Assembly (NCBI GenBank): GCA_025084515.1
Contig: JAJAGP010000571.1
Coordinates: 295,147 to 359,146 of the forward strand
Length of the DNA: 64,000 bases
Source of the DNA: Ancistrus triradiatus
Taxonomy: Eukaryota > Chordata > Actinopteri > Siluriformes > Loricariidae
Reading direction: 5' to 3'
This document shows, in pieces, positions 32,165 to 43,440 of this stretch. Position 1 is the first letter of the stretch. Each line of letters opens with the position of its first letter. The notes under the pieces were generated by a model. The model was not told the origin of the DNA. It was given only the letters and a program-made list of their open reading frames with translations, and made no database searches. The translations under genes were made by a program, and so were the position numbers.

Positions 32165-35100
32165 CTGAAAAGAGGCAGAAGAATTCTATGTAAAATGGCA
32201 TGGTGACGTAGACATACTGTAGATACCACTCACTGCTAACAGTAATGTACAGATAACAGAAATGTAAATGCAATGTAAACTCAGAGCAGACTAAGCCTTG
32301 CGCTCCATCTGTGATGTTTTGGTCTCCAGTAGATCAAAGTAGATAAAGAGAACCCAGTTAAAGAAATGAGACAAAATATTATACTTGGTCATTTATTTAT
32401 TGAGGAAAATGATCCAATATTACATATTAGTGAGGGGCAAAAGTATGTGAACCTCTAGGATTAACAGTTCATTTGAAGGTGAAATATGTGATTTAAATCA
32501 ATGGGATGACAATCAGGTGTGAGGGGGCACCCTGTTTTATTTAAAGAACAGGGATCTATCAAAGTCTGCTCTTCACAACATGTTTGTGGAAGTGTATCAT
32601 GGCACGAACAAAGGAGATTTCTGAGGAGCTCAAAAAAAGAGATGTTGATGCTCATCAGGCTGGAAAAGGTCACAAAAACATCTCTAAAGAGTTTGGACTC
32701 CACCAATCCACAGTCAGACAGATTGTGTACAAATGGAGGAAATTCAAGACCATTGGTTACCCCCCCAGGAGTGGTCCAACCAACAAAAATCACTCCAAGA
32801 GCAAGGTGTTGTAATAGCTGACGAGGTCACAAATGGTACTTTCTAAAGCAACTGAAAATGCCTCTCTGCTCCACATTGGCTAATGTTAATGAATGTCATG
32901 AGTCAACCATCAGAAGAACACTGAACAACACTGGTGTGCATGGCACTACTTCCCAAAAAGAATAATTGCCTGCTCATCGTGAAGTTTGCTAAAGATCACG
33001 TGGCACGAGCCCAGAAGGCTATGGAAGAATGTTTTGTGGATGATGAGACCAAATAGAACTTTTTGTTTAAAAGAAAGCGTTTTGTTTGGGAGAAAGGAAA
33101 ACAACTGCATCCAGCATAAGAACCTTATCCCATCTGTTGAAACATGGTGGTGGTAGTATCATTGTTTGGCCTGTTTGCTGCATCTGGGCATGAACAATGA
33201 ATTCTGAATTATATCAGAGAATTCTAAAGGAAAATGTCAGGACATCTGTCCATGAACTGAATCTCAAGAGAAGGTGGGTCATGCAGCAAGACAACGACCC
33301 TAAGCACACAAGCCGTTCTACCAAAGAATGGTTACAGAAGGATAAAGTTCATGTTTTGGAATGGCCAAGTCAAAGTCCTGACCTTAATCCGATGGAAATG
33401 TTGTGGAAGGACCTGAAGTGAGCAGCTAATGTGAGGAAACCCACCAACATCCCAGAGCTGAAGCTGTTCTGTACGGAGGAATGGGCTAAAATTCCTCCAA
33501 GCCGGTGAGCAGGACTGATCAACAGCTACAGGAAACGTTTAGTTGCAGTTATTGCTGCACAGGGGGGTCACACCAGATACTGAAAGCAAAGGGTCACATA
33601 CTTTTGCCACTCACTAATATTTAACAGTGGAACATTTTCCTCAATATATAAATGACCAATATTTTTGTCACATTTGTTTAACTGGGTTCTCTTTATCTAC
33701 TTTTAGGACTTTTAGGAAAATCTGATGACGTGACCGGTGACACGTGCATGTGCCTTAAAATATAATTTATACTTGAAATATATAGTTCAGGAGTGAGTGC
33801 ACACCGTCAAAGTCCTTCTCGGATTTAATCAGGTCCTCGACATCCTCTTCGCAGTCCTTTTCGCAGTTTTTGTTGCGTGGGGACCATGTCATTTTGTTCT
33901 CTTTTTTGAGGCGACGGCGCGCGTTGGCAAACCACGTGGACACCTGGGTCAGGGTCATTTTGGTGATTATGGCCAGCATGATCTTCTCGCCTTTAGTGGG
34001 GTACGGGTTCTTCTTGTGTTCCTGCAGCCATGCTTTTAAGGTGCTGGTGGTCTCTCTGCACGTGTTCTTCCTTCTCATGTTGGCATCCAGTGTTCCATAC
34101 CTAAACGAAGCGAACCCAGTCATTACATTTATTGTTCAATTTATTTATCATTTAACTTTTAAGTTAACAAGGCAACTCATAAACAGCATTTGCTGCTTTA
34201 CAGTGCTGACCTGGCCAGCAGCAAAAGCTACCTTGTTGTTGAATAAATAAGGAACCATATATGTGTTTAGCTCCTAATTTGGGTCCCCGCTCCCCTAGAA
34301 AGGATATAAAGTTGCTTTTTTGTTTTGTTTTTTAATCGCAAGTTTGTCCCTGGCTTAAACATAATATTTTAACATAAAAAATACAGCAGCCCCCTCCCCA
34401 TGTCTCACAAATGGTATGATCCAAGTGATGAATTTGTGGCTCACAGGCTCTGTGTTAAAATTTCTCTGATCTGTTGGTATCTTTCCAGTCACAGTGTTTC
34501 CCAGACCCTTCTTCCTTCACAACTGTGGGAATGACCTTTCAACATTATGTTAGTGTACAGTTTTTTTGTTTAAGAAATGGGCGGAGGAGACTGGTCTCGT
34601 TGGGTGCTCAGGACCCCTGAAGGCCTGATCCTAGAATCTCCAAACATATACAAAGCTCTAACTAACACAGCAATAATTAACACAACAACATTAGGCCCTA
34701 ATAATGATCCTTGCGGTACTAATATAACAGAAGTAACAGAAGGGAGAGGGGGAGGTCTTTAATAATCTAGCCAGAGAGTAATCTGTGAAAACTGTGGAGG
34801 TTTGTAGGTCTTCAGGGACTTATCATATATCTAAACTAGGTATTTTAATGACAATCGGAAATTTCTTTTGTTATTTTCACATTGTTTTTCGCTACAAAGT
34901 TCATTTTCATATTGTAATGTGACAATAGGGTATTATTGTCCACCTTTAAACAACCTACCTTGATGAAACACAACCACACAGGTTCAGTTCAGGGCAAGCA
35001 AGAGCTTTGTGAAGCTATGTTTTGGTGACCACTAACATTCAAGAAGCCCAAGTTTTTACAGGCAAATATCCAAAACAAATAATTTATCGTCACGTTCGCA

Positions 35101-37572
35101 TTTGTTGTAGCAACATTAACGAGAAAGCCAAGGTGAACATGGAAATTGAATAAAATGCTATTACTGCATACTAAATTATATCTTACCCATATTTTTCAGA
35201 ATGGTACGGTCCAAATCTGTGATCCGAACAGTAATATACTGATCCTGGTGCGTCCCTCTCCAGTGCCATTCCTGATTCCTCTTTCTCACCAAACTTGCCC
35301 TAGAATTGAAACACATTCACTGTAAATGCAAGCTTGACATGGTCAGGTATAGAAATGTCAGTGTCAGTCCATTAGTTTAACATTATCATATATGTGATAT
35401 ACCTATACTTATTAAAAGACATAAAACGTATATAAAAACACACAAAAAACTCAATCTACATCACTTGTGTGGTGGAAGCACTATTTTGCCTCACACTTGT
35501 TTAATTAAATGGGTATATCCCTGGAATTTTAGACAAGTTTCAAATTAAAAAGGTTAATACTTGTGCACTCTTACACTATAAACCTTTTCCCTTGAACTCT
35601 TTGTCCTTGAAGTTCATTCATATTTTATGATACTGTATTTCAATTCATATTTAAATGTGTTCTATACAAAGTCTGTGTTAAATTCCTTCCTTCAGAAAAT
35701 CGACAAAACATTTCATTTGATCAGGGAGCGTCCAAACCTTTGCATAAGCAAATAACTGATTTGTTTTCTGGAAAATGATCCAGTGCTGTACTATCACAGT
35801 CTTTGATCATTCATACTGATACAGAGTCTGGCCTCTGTCTTATTAGTTTCTGTGTATATTTATAAATGCATACCAGAGAATACAGGCAAGTGGAGTCTGT
35901 CCCGTGTGAACTGTAAGTCCCATGATCTTTCACACAGGCATTCCCATAAGAAGAAGATCCAAGCGGATGCCTTGCAGGATTCACCACTGCATCCTCATAC
36001 ACCGGGAGGTAGAGGGGATTGGAGGCAGGGTCTAATGGAGAGGTACTGCCCGCCTCATAGCAGGAACCCAGAGCATTAGAGGAGAACAGGAGCTGTAAAT
36101 GGAGATAAACAACCAATTAAATAATTTTTATATATGTCAGTAAGCAGCTTGAAAGAATTCGCAGTCACTTGGCGATCAATCCAGGTTAATACATTAGCAT
36201 TTAGCTAGTTTTTAATTATTGAATTAGTAATTAGTGTTTCTCATGCTTCACCCAGTTTACAGAACTGCTGTACATATACAAGTGTTGCAGTGTCAAATTT
36301 TCAGACCCCCACCTACCACACCCGTGACTTAGATCAGACAGATAGTGGAGCAGAGACATGAAGTGGGACCTCCTGCCCAGTGGACCAGGACCGCCTTGCA
36401 TTTCGACTGACAGACCCACTCATATCGCCGGAAGCGGGATACGTTCCAGAGAGGCTCAAAACTGGGTGGCTCACTTGGCTCCCAATGCTGAACCTCCCTG
36501 GTTCATATTCCACCTCTAGCAAGGACCAGACACATCAGAGTGTGCGTTCTCTCCCCCAGGGTCACGTCCCAGGACCTAGCTGTTTCAGTTCACCTACAGG
36601 ACTTAATGTCTGAGTCCGACCCAAATGTGAAACACAGTAGTGATTCAGCATAAGGGTTTGAATAAACTTGTAATATTTGTTGCAGTATTCTTCAGTGATG
36701 AAAGTAAAGGCAACGTACAATGCTGAAGTGGCCGAACCTTCATTGACCCATGCCAACTTCGTCTTGTATCCTTAGTCAGAAATTTAATTCAGTGTTTCCA
36801 TTATAGACCTGAGCGTACATTCAGGAAGCCACCAAGAAACCAGTGGCAACTTTGAAGGACTTACACGTCTTTATGACTTGAGATTATTGGGCATCATCCA
36901 TATGACAGCACAAGTTGAAGCATGCATAATGTTCAAGCCACCCAATAAGGTCCTGCTATAATTCACTTTGTATTGTGAATATTATATTATATTCAGTCCA
37001 TTATTCGGTCCGTTATGTACTTATGTTTATTTTGATGTCAGATTTATATATGGAGTCGTCTGCAACACTATACAAACCCTAGAGAACACTAGTTATTTGT
37101 TAGATATGAAGTTTACAGAGATATTATACATTACTGATAGTCTTAGACTGCTGACTAAGGTAAGATATATTATATAAAATGGATTATTATAGGCACTAAA
37201 CAAAACAGGCACGGGTTAGATTGTCAAACAGATTAAGGGATCATGAAACTAACAGAGCTTGTACTTTATTTTACTTGTAGAGTTTGAATAGGACTAATTA
37301 ATGTGCCTAATCCATACACAATGTTTTTTATTATCTATAGGCTTTAGTTAAAAGTTAATAGTTATTGTTTTTAACTATATAGTCAGAATTAAAGATCTGA
37401 CCCATATGGTCACTAATTGCATATGATCTTTACAATGCAACGAAGTGACATTCTTATACACTCTTAGAAATTGTTTGAAGCACGTGCAGGACCTGGGTGT
37501 AGATAGCGCAGTGTGTAAGTGACTCACCTGGGGTGCTGATGAATACGAATAGCCAAACTGGCTGAATGGCAT
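31584..37572 (-). CDS. irx4: Iroquois homeobox protein 4, five coding exons
   Basis: The coding exons on the minus strand are 37572-37528, 36092-35874, 35299-35187, 34100-33805 and 32164-31584 (1254 bases, 417 residues). All have GT-AG borders; the intron phases are 0, 0, 2 and 1. The N-terminus MPFSQFGYSYSSAPQ is the family start. The TALE homeodomain covers about residues 135-197: the three-residue loop extension sits near NPYPTKGEK, and helix 3 has WFANARRRLKKENKMTW. It is followed by an acidic linker, an LEDFDTLES block (239-247), the Iroquois motif KPKIWSLAQTATSPN (318-332) and DSPVTMLRNWVDGVFHDP (361-378), which is characteristic of IRX4. The product is a nuclear DNA-binding regulator; in vertebrates irx4 marks the ventricular myocardium and parts of the nervous system. 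It is shorter than human IRX4 (519 residues), mainly in the C-terminal half. Whether it is the teleost a or b copy cannot be decided from this window alone. Intron 4 holds an antisense Tc1 remnant. Confidence 0.96.
32335..33733 (+). mobile_element. Tc1 remnant in irx4 intron 4
   Basis: Same family as 13643-15136. It retains the subterminal blocks 'agtagataaagagaacccag' (left) and 'tctctttatctacttttagg' (right), but the outermost CAGTGGTG ends and the TA duplications are gone. It lies antisense to irx4 and makes up most of the 1.64 kb intron. Confidence 0.9.
32599..33565 (+). pseudogene. Tc1 transposase, frameshifted
   Basis: The start MARTKEISEELKKRDVDAHQ and the HTH block SKEFGLHQSTVRQIVYKWRK are intact to about 32814, where a frameshift ends the frame. 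After several indels the catalytic block reappears at 33197-33421, with QQDNDPKHTS, SPDLNPME and the final catalytic position, ending at a TGA. Not functional. Confidence 0.9.
33805..34100 (-). CDS. irx4: irx4 coding exon 4 (homeobox)
   Basis: Between acceptor 'cttcgtttag' and donor 'gacg|gtgtgc'. It encodes the whole homeodomain and the acidic linker. The N-terminal arm reads RRKNTCRETTST where other IRX proteins have RRKNATRE. The residue after the final W is S (TWSPRNK) rather than the usual P. Confidence 0.96.
34580..35186. other. irx4 intron 3, no further feature
   Basis: The intron (34101-35186) is AT-rich without recognisable repeats. A short plus-strand frame at 34577-34762 has no domain. 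Confidence 0.4.
35187..35299 (-). CDS. irx4: irx4 coding exon 3
   Basis: 113 bases between acceptor 'caattctag' and donor 'atatgg|gtaaga'. It encodes GKFGEKEESGMALERDAPGS through RFGPYHSEKYG. It joins exon 4 in phase 2 to give KYGYGTLDAN. Confidence 0.9.
35690..35770. repeat. MITE-like end in irx4 intron 2
   Basis: 'gagcgtccaaacctttgc' resembles the complement of the 'gtttgggcac' motif near 31170 and may be an end of the same Tc1-type MITE family. Weak. Confidence 0.25.
35874..36092 (-). CDS. irx4: irx4 coding exon 2
   Basis: 73 codons between acceptor 'atttacag' and donor 'tctctg|gtatgc'. It starts LLFSSNALGSCYEAGSTSPL and contains LPVYEDAVVNPARHPLG, which aligns in position with the human PVYESRLLATARHEL block. 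Confidence 0.93.
36093..37527. other. irx4: irx4 intron 1
   Basis: About 1.4 kb. 36230-36620 is GC-richer with many short frames on both strands and may be an old repeat or a regulatory block; the remainder is AT-rich. No coding region is claimed. Confidence 0.4.
37528..37572 (-). CDS. irx4: irx4 coding exon 1
   Basis: 15 codons, MPFSQFGYSYSSAPQ, then donor 'cag|gtgagt'. An in-frame upstream ATG at 37623 would add 17 residues (MQKDACLTLRC at the start), but the family start favours the ATG at 37572. Confidence 0.92.
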
Positions 37573-38060
37573 GCCTCTAGGTATGGAAATGCAGCGCAAA
37601 GTCAAGCACGCATCTTTCTGCAAAAGGCATCAGAGCATCGGGCGACAATCCACATAAACAGACGAGCAGCTGCTGTTTCGGTCTTAATCTATAACGAAAT
37701 GGTGCAAAAACGACATTTATGCCACCACAGCACGAGAAACAATCCCATAGATCCCTCTCACGGGCGCGCTTTTTAACACCGGTGCATGTGACGTCACGGA
37801 GCGGCTTTGAATCTCTCTCTCCTAAGTGTTCAATGCGGCTTGTTTTAAACATATAAAATGCAGTGAAACTCATGCACTAGCTCAAACAGCCTTGCTCTCT
37901 TTCCCTCTCCCTCTCTTTCTCTCCCTCATCTTTTGAGAAAGTGTCTATGCAGCCTGAGGGACACGAAACACCTGCCCGGACTCCGCTACTCACATCAGAC
38001 AGCTCCACTGGACATGATTGATGAGCGCGAGCTCAGATTAGCATAAATGCCATTCTTCTG
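37573..38060 (-). promoter_or_regulatory. irx4: Probable irx4 5'UTR and promoter region
   Basis: Immediately 5' of the irx4 start. It contains a perfect palindromic CRE, TGACGTCA (37789-37796), CpG-containing GC-rich words around 37760-37800, a TTAAAAA TATA-like word on the minus strand near 37770-37776, and a pyrimidine/purine tract at 37890-37930. The transcription start itself cannot be fixed. Confidence 0.4.
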
Positions 38061-38298
38061 GAGTTTAAAACACTTGACTACAATTAAAAGAACATGATCT
38101 AGGGTGGGTCTGGGGACACAAAAGGGGAAGGAAGCCTCGGGCTATTAAACATTTACTTCAGTGAGCTGTTTATAGCATATCTCAACCCACCTTAGCCTAC
38201 TGTGAATACACAAAATCGTGCATGATGCAAGAGACTGAGAGAAGGTTTATATTCCAGTGTTAACCCATTCAACAGAATTCGTTCAATTAGAGAATCTT

Positions 38299-38440
38299 AA
38301 TGTGGTTTAAGATAATATTGCGTTTTATTTCATAAGGTTACAAGAGCCTCTTTAAGTTTAAAATGTCAATTAAGAAATCTATTTATCATCTGTCTAGCTA
38401 GCTAGCTAGCTAGCTATGTAGCCTATCATCTATCTATCTA

Positions 38441-38476
<36 letters not shown>

Positions 38477-38722
38477 TCTACCTACCTACTGCCTAGCTAG
38501 CTAACTACAGTGGCGTGAAAGAGTGTTTTCTCCCTTCCTGATGTCCTATTTGTTTGCATGTTTTTCACAGGTAAGTGTTTCGGAACATCAAAAATGTGGT
38601 TTAAGGTAATATTACTTTTTATTTCATAAGGTTACAAGAGCCTCTTTAAGTTTAAAATATCAATTAAGAAATCTGTTTATCATCTATCTATCTATCTATC
38701 TGCCAGTCTGTCTGTCTGTCTA

Positions 38723-38756
<34 letters not shown>

Positions 38757-38800
38757 GCCTAGCTAGCTAACTACAGTGGTGTGAAAGAGTCAAGTCAAGT
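38299..38800. repeat. Tandem duplication with tetranucleotide microsatellites
   Basis: A unit starting 'aatgtggtttaag' and containing 'ttacaagagcctctttaagt', a TAGC/TATC/TGTC array, 'gcctagctagctaactacag' and a Tc1 end is repeated about 294 bases later. The copies differ mostly in array length. Confidence 0.85.
38398..38508. repeat. Tetranucleotide microsatellite, first array
   Basis: Runs of TAGC, TATC, TGTC and TATC in succession. A sister array lies at 38680-38770. Confidence 0.9.
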
Positions 38801-39213
38801 CAGATCTATTTATATAGCGCTTTTTACAATGGAGCATTGTCTCAAAGCAACTTTACAAGTTTAGATTATCTCCTAATATCTACGTCCAATCCCAAATTGA
38901 GCAAGCCTAGGGCGACAGTGGCTAGGAAAAACTCCCTAAGTGTTATGAGGAAGAAACCTTGGGAGGACCAAGACTCAAAAAGGGACCCAACCTCCTTGGG
39001 CGGCGTAGATGATAAATCTAAGAGTGTTTGCCCCCTTCCTGATGTCCTATTTTTTTGCATGTTTGTCACTCGTAAGTATTTTGGAACATCAAACCAATGT
39101 AAATATTAGTCAAAGACAACACAAGTAAACACAAAATGCAGTTTTTAAATGAATGTGTTTATCGTTAAGGGAGAAAATAATCCAAACCTACATGGCCCTG
39201 TGTGAAAAAGTTT
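38515..39213 (+). mobile_element. Tc1 fragments of the 20473-21926 family
   Basis: One left end lies at 38515-38590 ('cagtggcgtgaaagagtg'). A second starts at 38775, is interrupted by repeat R (38789-39020), and continues 39021-39213 through 'acaaaatgcagtttttaaat' to 'gtgtgaaaaagtt'. No transposase region is left. Confidence 0.8.
38789..39020 (+). repeat. Dispersed repeat R, best copy
   Basis: It begins 'caagtcaagtcagatctatt', includes 'tatatagcgctttttacaat' and 'gtggctaggaaaaactccc', and ends near 'gatgataaatcta'. It is flanked on both sides by 'aagagt', probably the target duplication inside the Tc1 fragment. Other copies: 13345, 22538, 41288, 45578 and 52288. Confidence 0.8.
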
Positions 39214-41287
39214 ATTTTTCACTCACTTGTGCCTTATAATCTTTATTTTGTAATTTATCATTTATTGTCATTATTTATTGAGCAGAGCCTCTTGTATGTC
39301 GTGTATTTTTAATACGTCTTGTGCACTCTTCTGTGTTATTGCTACTGTAGCACTGCAATTTCCATCAGGAGAAAAATGACTATGTGGATTATTATCTTTA
39401 CTGAGGATTTTTTTTGTCCTTTGTATAATTATTGCCATGTTATTAAGGTATAAGTATATTTTAAGCGGCGTGAGCCAGCATATATAGTTCTTGAGATAAG
39501 ACACAACCCATATTAAGGCAACGGAAAGAAAGAGAGTTAATTAATCACATGAGCACTGATAATGAAGCTCATTTTATTTAGTTGTATGTATAGATAGTTT
39601 ACACATATTTAACCAAAGTTTCTAAAATGAACACACACATCAGATACCACATGACTCCCTGCCATCTCACATTGCAGCTTTCTTTTATAGCTAAGAGGTT
39701 TGGCATGTTACACTTCACTTAATATCCATAATTGATGAAGAGGTTTCAGCGCAGTTACTCAACACTTACTTCCCAAACTCGTTCTGAATGCTCATTAAAG
39801 ATAGAAACACAGCAAAATGTTCACACTACAAGGGAGCATCTGTAATTTTCTGAGCTTTATCTAGTTATCTGCCTCATTGTTAAGCAAAATTCGAGTTTAC
39901 ATGAACCCTCTGTCTTGTGATTTACAGTGAGTATAGAAAATCAGCATACCCTGTCAAAAATCCTTACTTATTGTCAAGTTCCACCCTGAAAATTCAAATG
40001 AATTCTATTAACATAACTTCCCAGCTGTACTTACTAGTGCTGTAGTACTCGAGACCGGTCTCAGGTCTCTTCTTGGCCGTGACCTTGTTTGGACTCATGT
40101 TGCAGTAAGGTGGACTTGAAAATTGTTCTCAAGGCCAGCAGACTCCAGTGCATCTGTCTGAGGTAACGGTAATTATAAACTGAACTTTTTCTCTATCATT
40201 ATTGAATATCAACAATCCATTCAAACAGAATAAATCAGTATTTTCTTACATGCCTAAATCTGCACTCAGGTTGGCTAACAGTAAAAAACAAGTTACTTCT
40301 CGTTCAGAAACCAATCAGTGATGTTCAGTCTGATGTTCAGATTAAGTGTGCATTTTCACCCACTCGGTATACTTTTTACCATGTCGCCAAATCTGGAATC
40401 TCTTCTATGTCAATCACCATGAGTTTCTATGAAGGTCTGCATGTGGCATCCAGACATCTGAACCTGCAATAGTGTTTTCTTCTATGATTGAGTTGCTCCA
40501 AGCAAAGGTAACTCATCTGAAGCTGGTGCTCTGTACTTACAGGAAAATATAAATTGCCAGCGATTTTTGACTGACAGGGTGTTTTTGTTGCCGCCTCGGA
40601 ATGAAAGATTTATTTCTGCTCCTGGTCAAAACACTGGCAAGGGCGCTTGTTCAATATATGAGCCCTCTTATCATGAGGCAAATTAAATGTCATTCAATTG
40701 AGGAGCTTCTCCAGCTCGTCCGAGGAGAATCCTGTGCAGGCTTTCCTCACTTTCACTGAATATAGAGGAAAGCCTGACTGTTCACATAGCCTACAATCTC
40801 TGAACTTTGCCTCTCATTTAGCTGGTCCCTGTTTGTTTCTCTGGAGTTTTTCAACAGTTCTTCATTTCCAGCTCTCCTGACCAGTTGGTCCACGGGGATC
40901 AGGAGAACGCTCTCAGTCTGAGGATTCAATTCACCGAGGCATAAAATGGGATGGAAACTGGGATGGACAGGACATGGGGAGTGTATTTTCCTACACTTCT
41001 AGCCCTGAAAATCAGTACCTTGGGGACTGGCGTCAACCGATTTCTGACACTTCCTTCAGTTTTACACAAGCAGAAAAGAGCTCTGAGCTTCATTCTGTAC
41101 AGGTCTGCTTTCAAGACAGTGCATTCGTGAAGTTCTTCAACATTTTTGGACAACAGTTAGAGCTCAAGGTGTCCTTCAATTCAGCTTCTGTTTGATTGGT
41201 TTATTACACAATGGTTATTATGCTGTAGGTGGCATGTTATATGGTAAGACTATGCAATTTGCTTACATTGTATTGATGTTTTTATTG
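39214..41287. other. Desert interval, no gene seen
   Basis: Mostly unique AT-rich DNA. Near 39925 'cagtgagtatagaaaatcag' looks like a single Tc1-type MITE end. 40520-40870 is repeat-free with TAAT/AATT cores and could be regulatory. No domain in any open frame. Confidence 0.4.
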
Positions 41288-41400
41288 TCAAAACAGCTTG
41301 TCCCCAGATGAAGGGGACAGAGGCCAGAGTGGCAAGGAAAAAACTGAGAGGCTCCAGGCTCAAACAGGGAACCCATCCTACTCTTAGTAAGACCATACCA
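41288..41400 (+). repeat. Dispersed repeat R, old fragment
   Basis: 'gaggccagagtggcaagg' and 'aacagggaacccatcctac' align with the 3' half of R. More diverged than other copies. Confidence 0.5.
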
Positions 41401-41540
41401 CAAGACTACGTCTATAAGAGTCACTTTTTTATGTCCATAATTGCATTTTGCACCAATGTTCAAGTGCAACCAGGCCAGACTTTGCTCCCCAAACAGTGTG
41501 GTTTATGTATGGAATTTACATTTATTTATTAAAGTGGGTC

Positions 41541-41662
41541 TGAGGAAGGTACTGGACTATGGACCCCAAGGTCCAGGGTTCAATACCCAGGACTGCCTAG
41601 CTACCACTGTTGGGCCCTTGAGTAATGCAATTAACCCTCACTTGCTTGGATTCTGTACATTT
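41541..41662 (+). mobile_element. tRNA-derived SINE, tail lost
   Basis: 'ggtactggactatggacccc', 'ccactgttgggcccttgag' and 'cacttgcttggattctg'. The tail is replaced by a MITE inserted at 41665. Confidence 0.82.
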
Positions 41663-41664
41663 TA

Positions 41665-41997
41665 CAGTGCTGTGCAAAATTATAGGCCACCATTACATTA
41701 GATAAGCCATTATTTTAGCAATGGTATAATGGCCATATAAAATTATTTCTCAATCTCTTTATTAGAATACAAACAGAAAATATAGGAAACGTGTACGCAG
41801 TATTACAGCTTCTATAGGTTACAGTGGCAAGTATTTAGTGTGATAAGGCAAAGAGCATGAAGAGCAGTGGAAAAGAGTATGGAGTGATGAATCCAAGTTT
41901 TTGGGACCAATCATCCACAATATGTTATATATTGCATGATCATTAAACCATTGCTACATTAAATCTAATAGTGGCCTAAAACATTTTCACAGTACTG
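41665..41997. mobile_element. Tc1-type MITE, 333 bases
   Basis: The ends 'cagtgctgtgcaaaattata' and 'acattttcacagtactg' are inverted with TA on both sides (41663-41664 and 41998-41999). The subterminal 'taggccac' and 'gtggccta' also pair. No coding capacity; a remnant 'ggagtgatgaatccaagttt' recalls the Tc1 catalytic region. Confidence 0.85.
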
Positions 41998-42563
41998 TAA
42001 GTTCTTCTAGATAGAAGCAGCTGCTATAAATGTATATGTATATTTATTGTATTTATATAGCACCTTTTTGAACCTGAGAAGCTGTAGCCATGTTCATATG
42101 TCCACAATCACTGTCCTCCTGATTGGATGATGCCAACAAACCACCCACTGTGTACCCAATGTCCTCTGTAGGACAACACATGAAAACTGGAATTTAATAT
42201 TTGAAAGTAGCTGTGGGTGGGCCATTCCCAGAGTTATGGGGCTTTTTGGTTGTGACACCAATGACAAAATGCCTGCGTAGCATTTTAGCATTTTACTTTC
42301 TGCTGTACTTAACCTTGCCATGGCTGCCAAAATGTACAAGTCATTATATTGTGACAATTCCAACGGTCTCCTTAACATTATTTTGGGATCCTAAGGTCTC
42401 ATTAAAATAGGATAGTTGATAGTTGGTGTCATAAACAGGATATGTAACACCAATGACAGTTTCACATAGAACTTGATTTTTCAGCTTCACAGTCTCTCAA
42501 CTCACAATTCATTACTCGCATAAATATTAACCAATAGCGTTAAATAATAATTACCTAAACCTT

Positions 42564-42606
42564 TAACTGTAAGTCGCTCTGGTCTGGATAAGGGTGCTGC
42601 TAAATG
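42564..42606 (+). repeat. SINE tail fragment
   Basis: 'actgtaagtcgctctgg' then 'ggataagggtgctgctaaat'. Confidence 0.7.
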
Positions 42607-42609
42607 TTG

Positions 42610-43440
42610 CAGAAGTTCACCTGAATAGACAACGTGGTTTGTAGCGTGGTGGAAGTGGTGGGTTCGTGCATCTGCTCTTCTTGTTTTCCAGGCCAGTGCC
42701 ACTGAGAGTGCACTCTTTAAAGTATGCATTACTGCATCCCTCTGAGAGCGTGTATTCCAGCCCATCACTGCTGCTTCATTACCCCCTCACCCCTGTGTGA
42801 GTATTATTCCCTCACACTCAGCCCTGTCTCCATCGGGATCACTGCAGCTGTAGTCTTCTTTATCATATACAGTCTTTCTTTTGTTCGTTCTACAAAATAA
42901 ACAATTGTTCCGTATAAGAAATGATTAACTCCTATGTAGGCCCCTTTCTGAACCCAAGCGCTCCCTTCTGTTAAGGTTGTGCAACTGCAGCAACTCATGT
43001 TCAAGCACGCAGCCCTGTTGAGCGACCTGAGGATGTGGAAACTATTTAAACACACAGAATTAAAACAGAATTTGGTATATTTAATATAGTCAGATATATG
43101 TATTCTGGTAAAACGTAAAGCTTTATTGAACAATAATGAAGACTAGATAAACTAGATGAAGAAATATGAAAAATAAAGAAAATGTTGCTGGTTTTATTAA
43201 TTAATTCACCAGGTTTCACTCTTTAGGCCAGACTTTTATAACCAAACAGTGTTTTTTACAGTGCATCAACTGGTTCTGATTCCAACATGGTGAAAAAAGT
43301 GTGCAATGTTTAGATATAAAGAATATCTTTATGTATATTTCAAGTCTTTGATTCATTAATGGGAACCAATAACTGGATGCAAAATTATATTGGACTTTTG
43401 GAATCGGTTCCAAAATGAAACTAGGTTTCAACACCCAACT
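42610..43440. other. Desert interval, no gene seen
   Basis: Unique DNA without recognisable coding or repeat content. Confidence 0.4.

Noticed and set aside
38398..38770. CRISPR-like regular repeats
   Set aside because: The repeats are tetranucleotide microsatellites without spacers, and the genome is eukaryotic.
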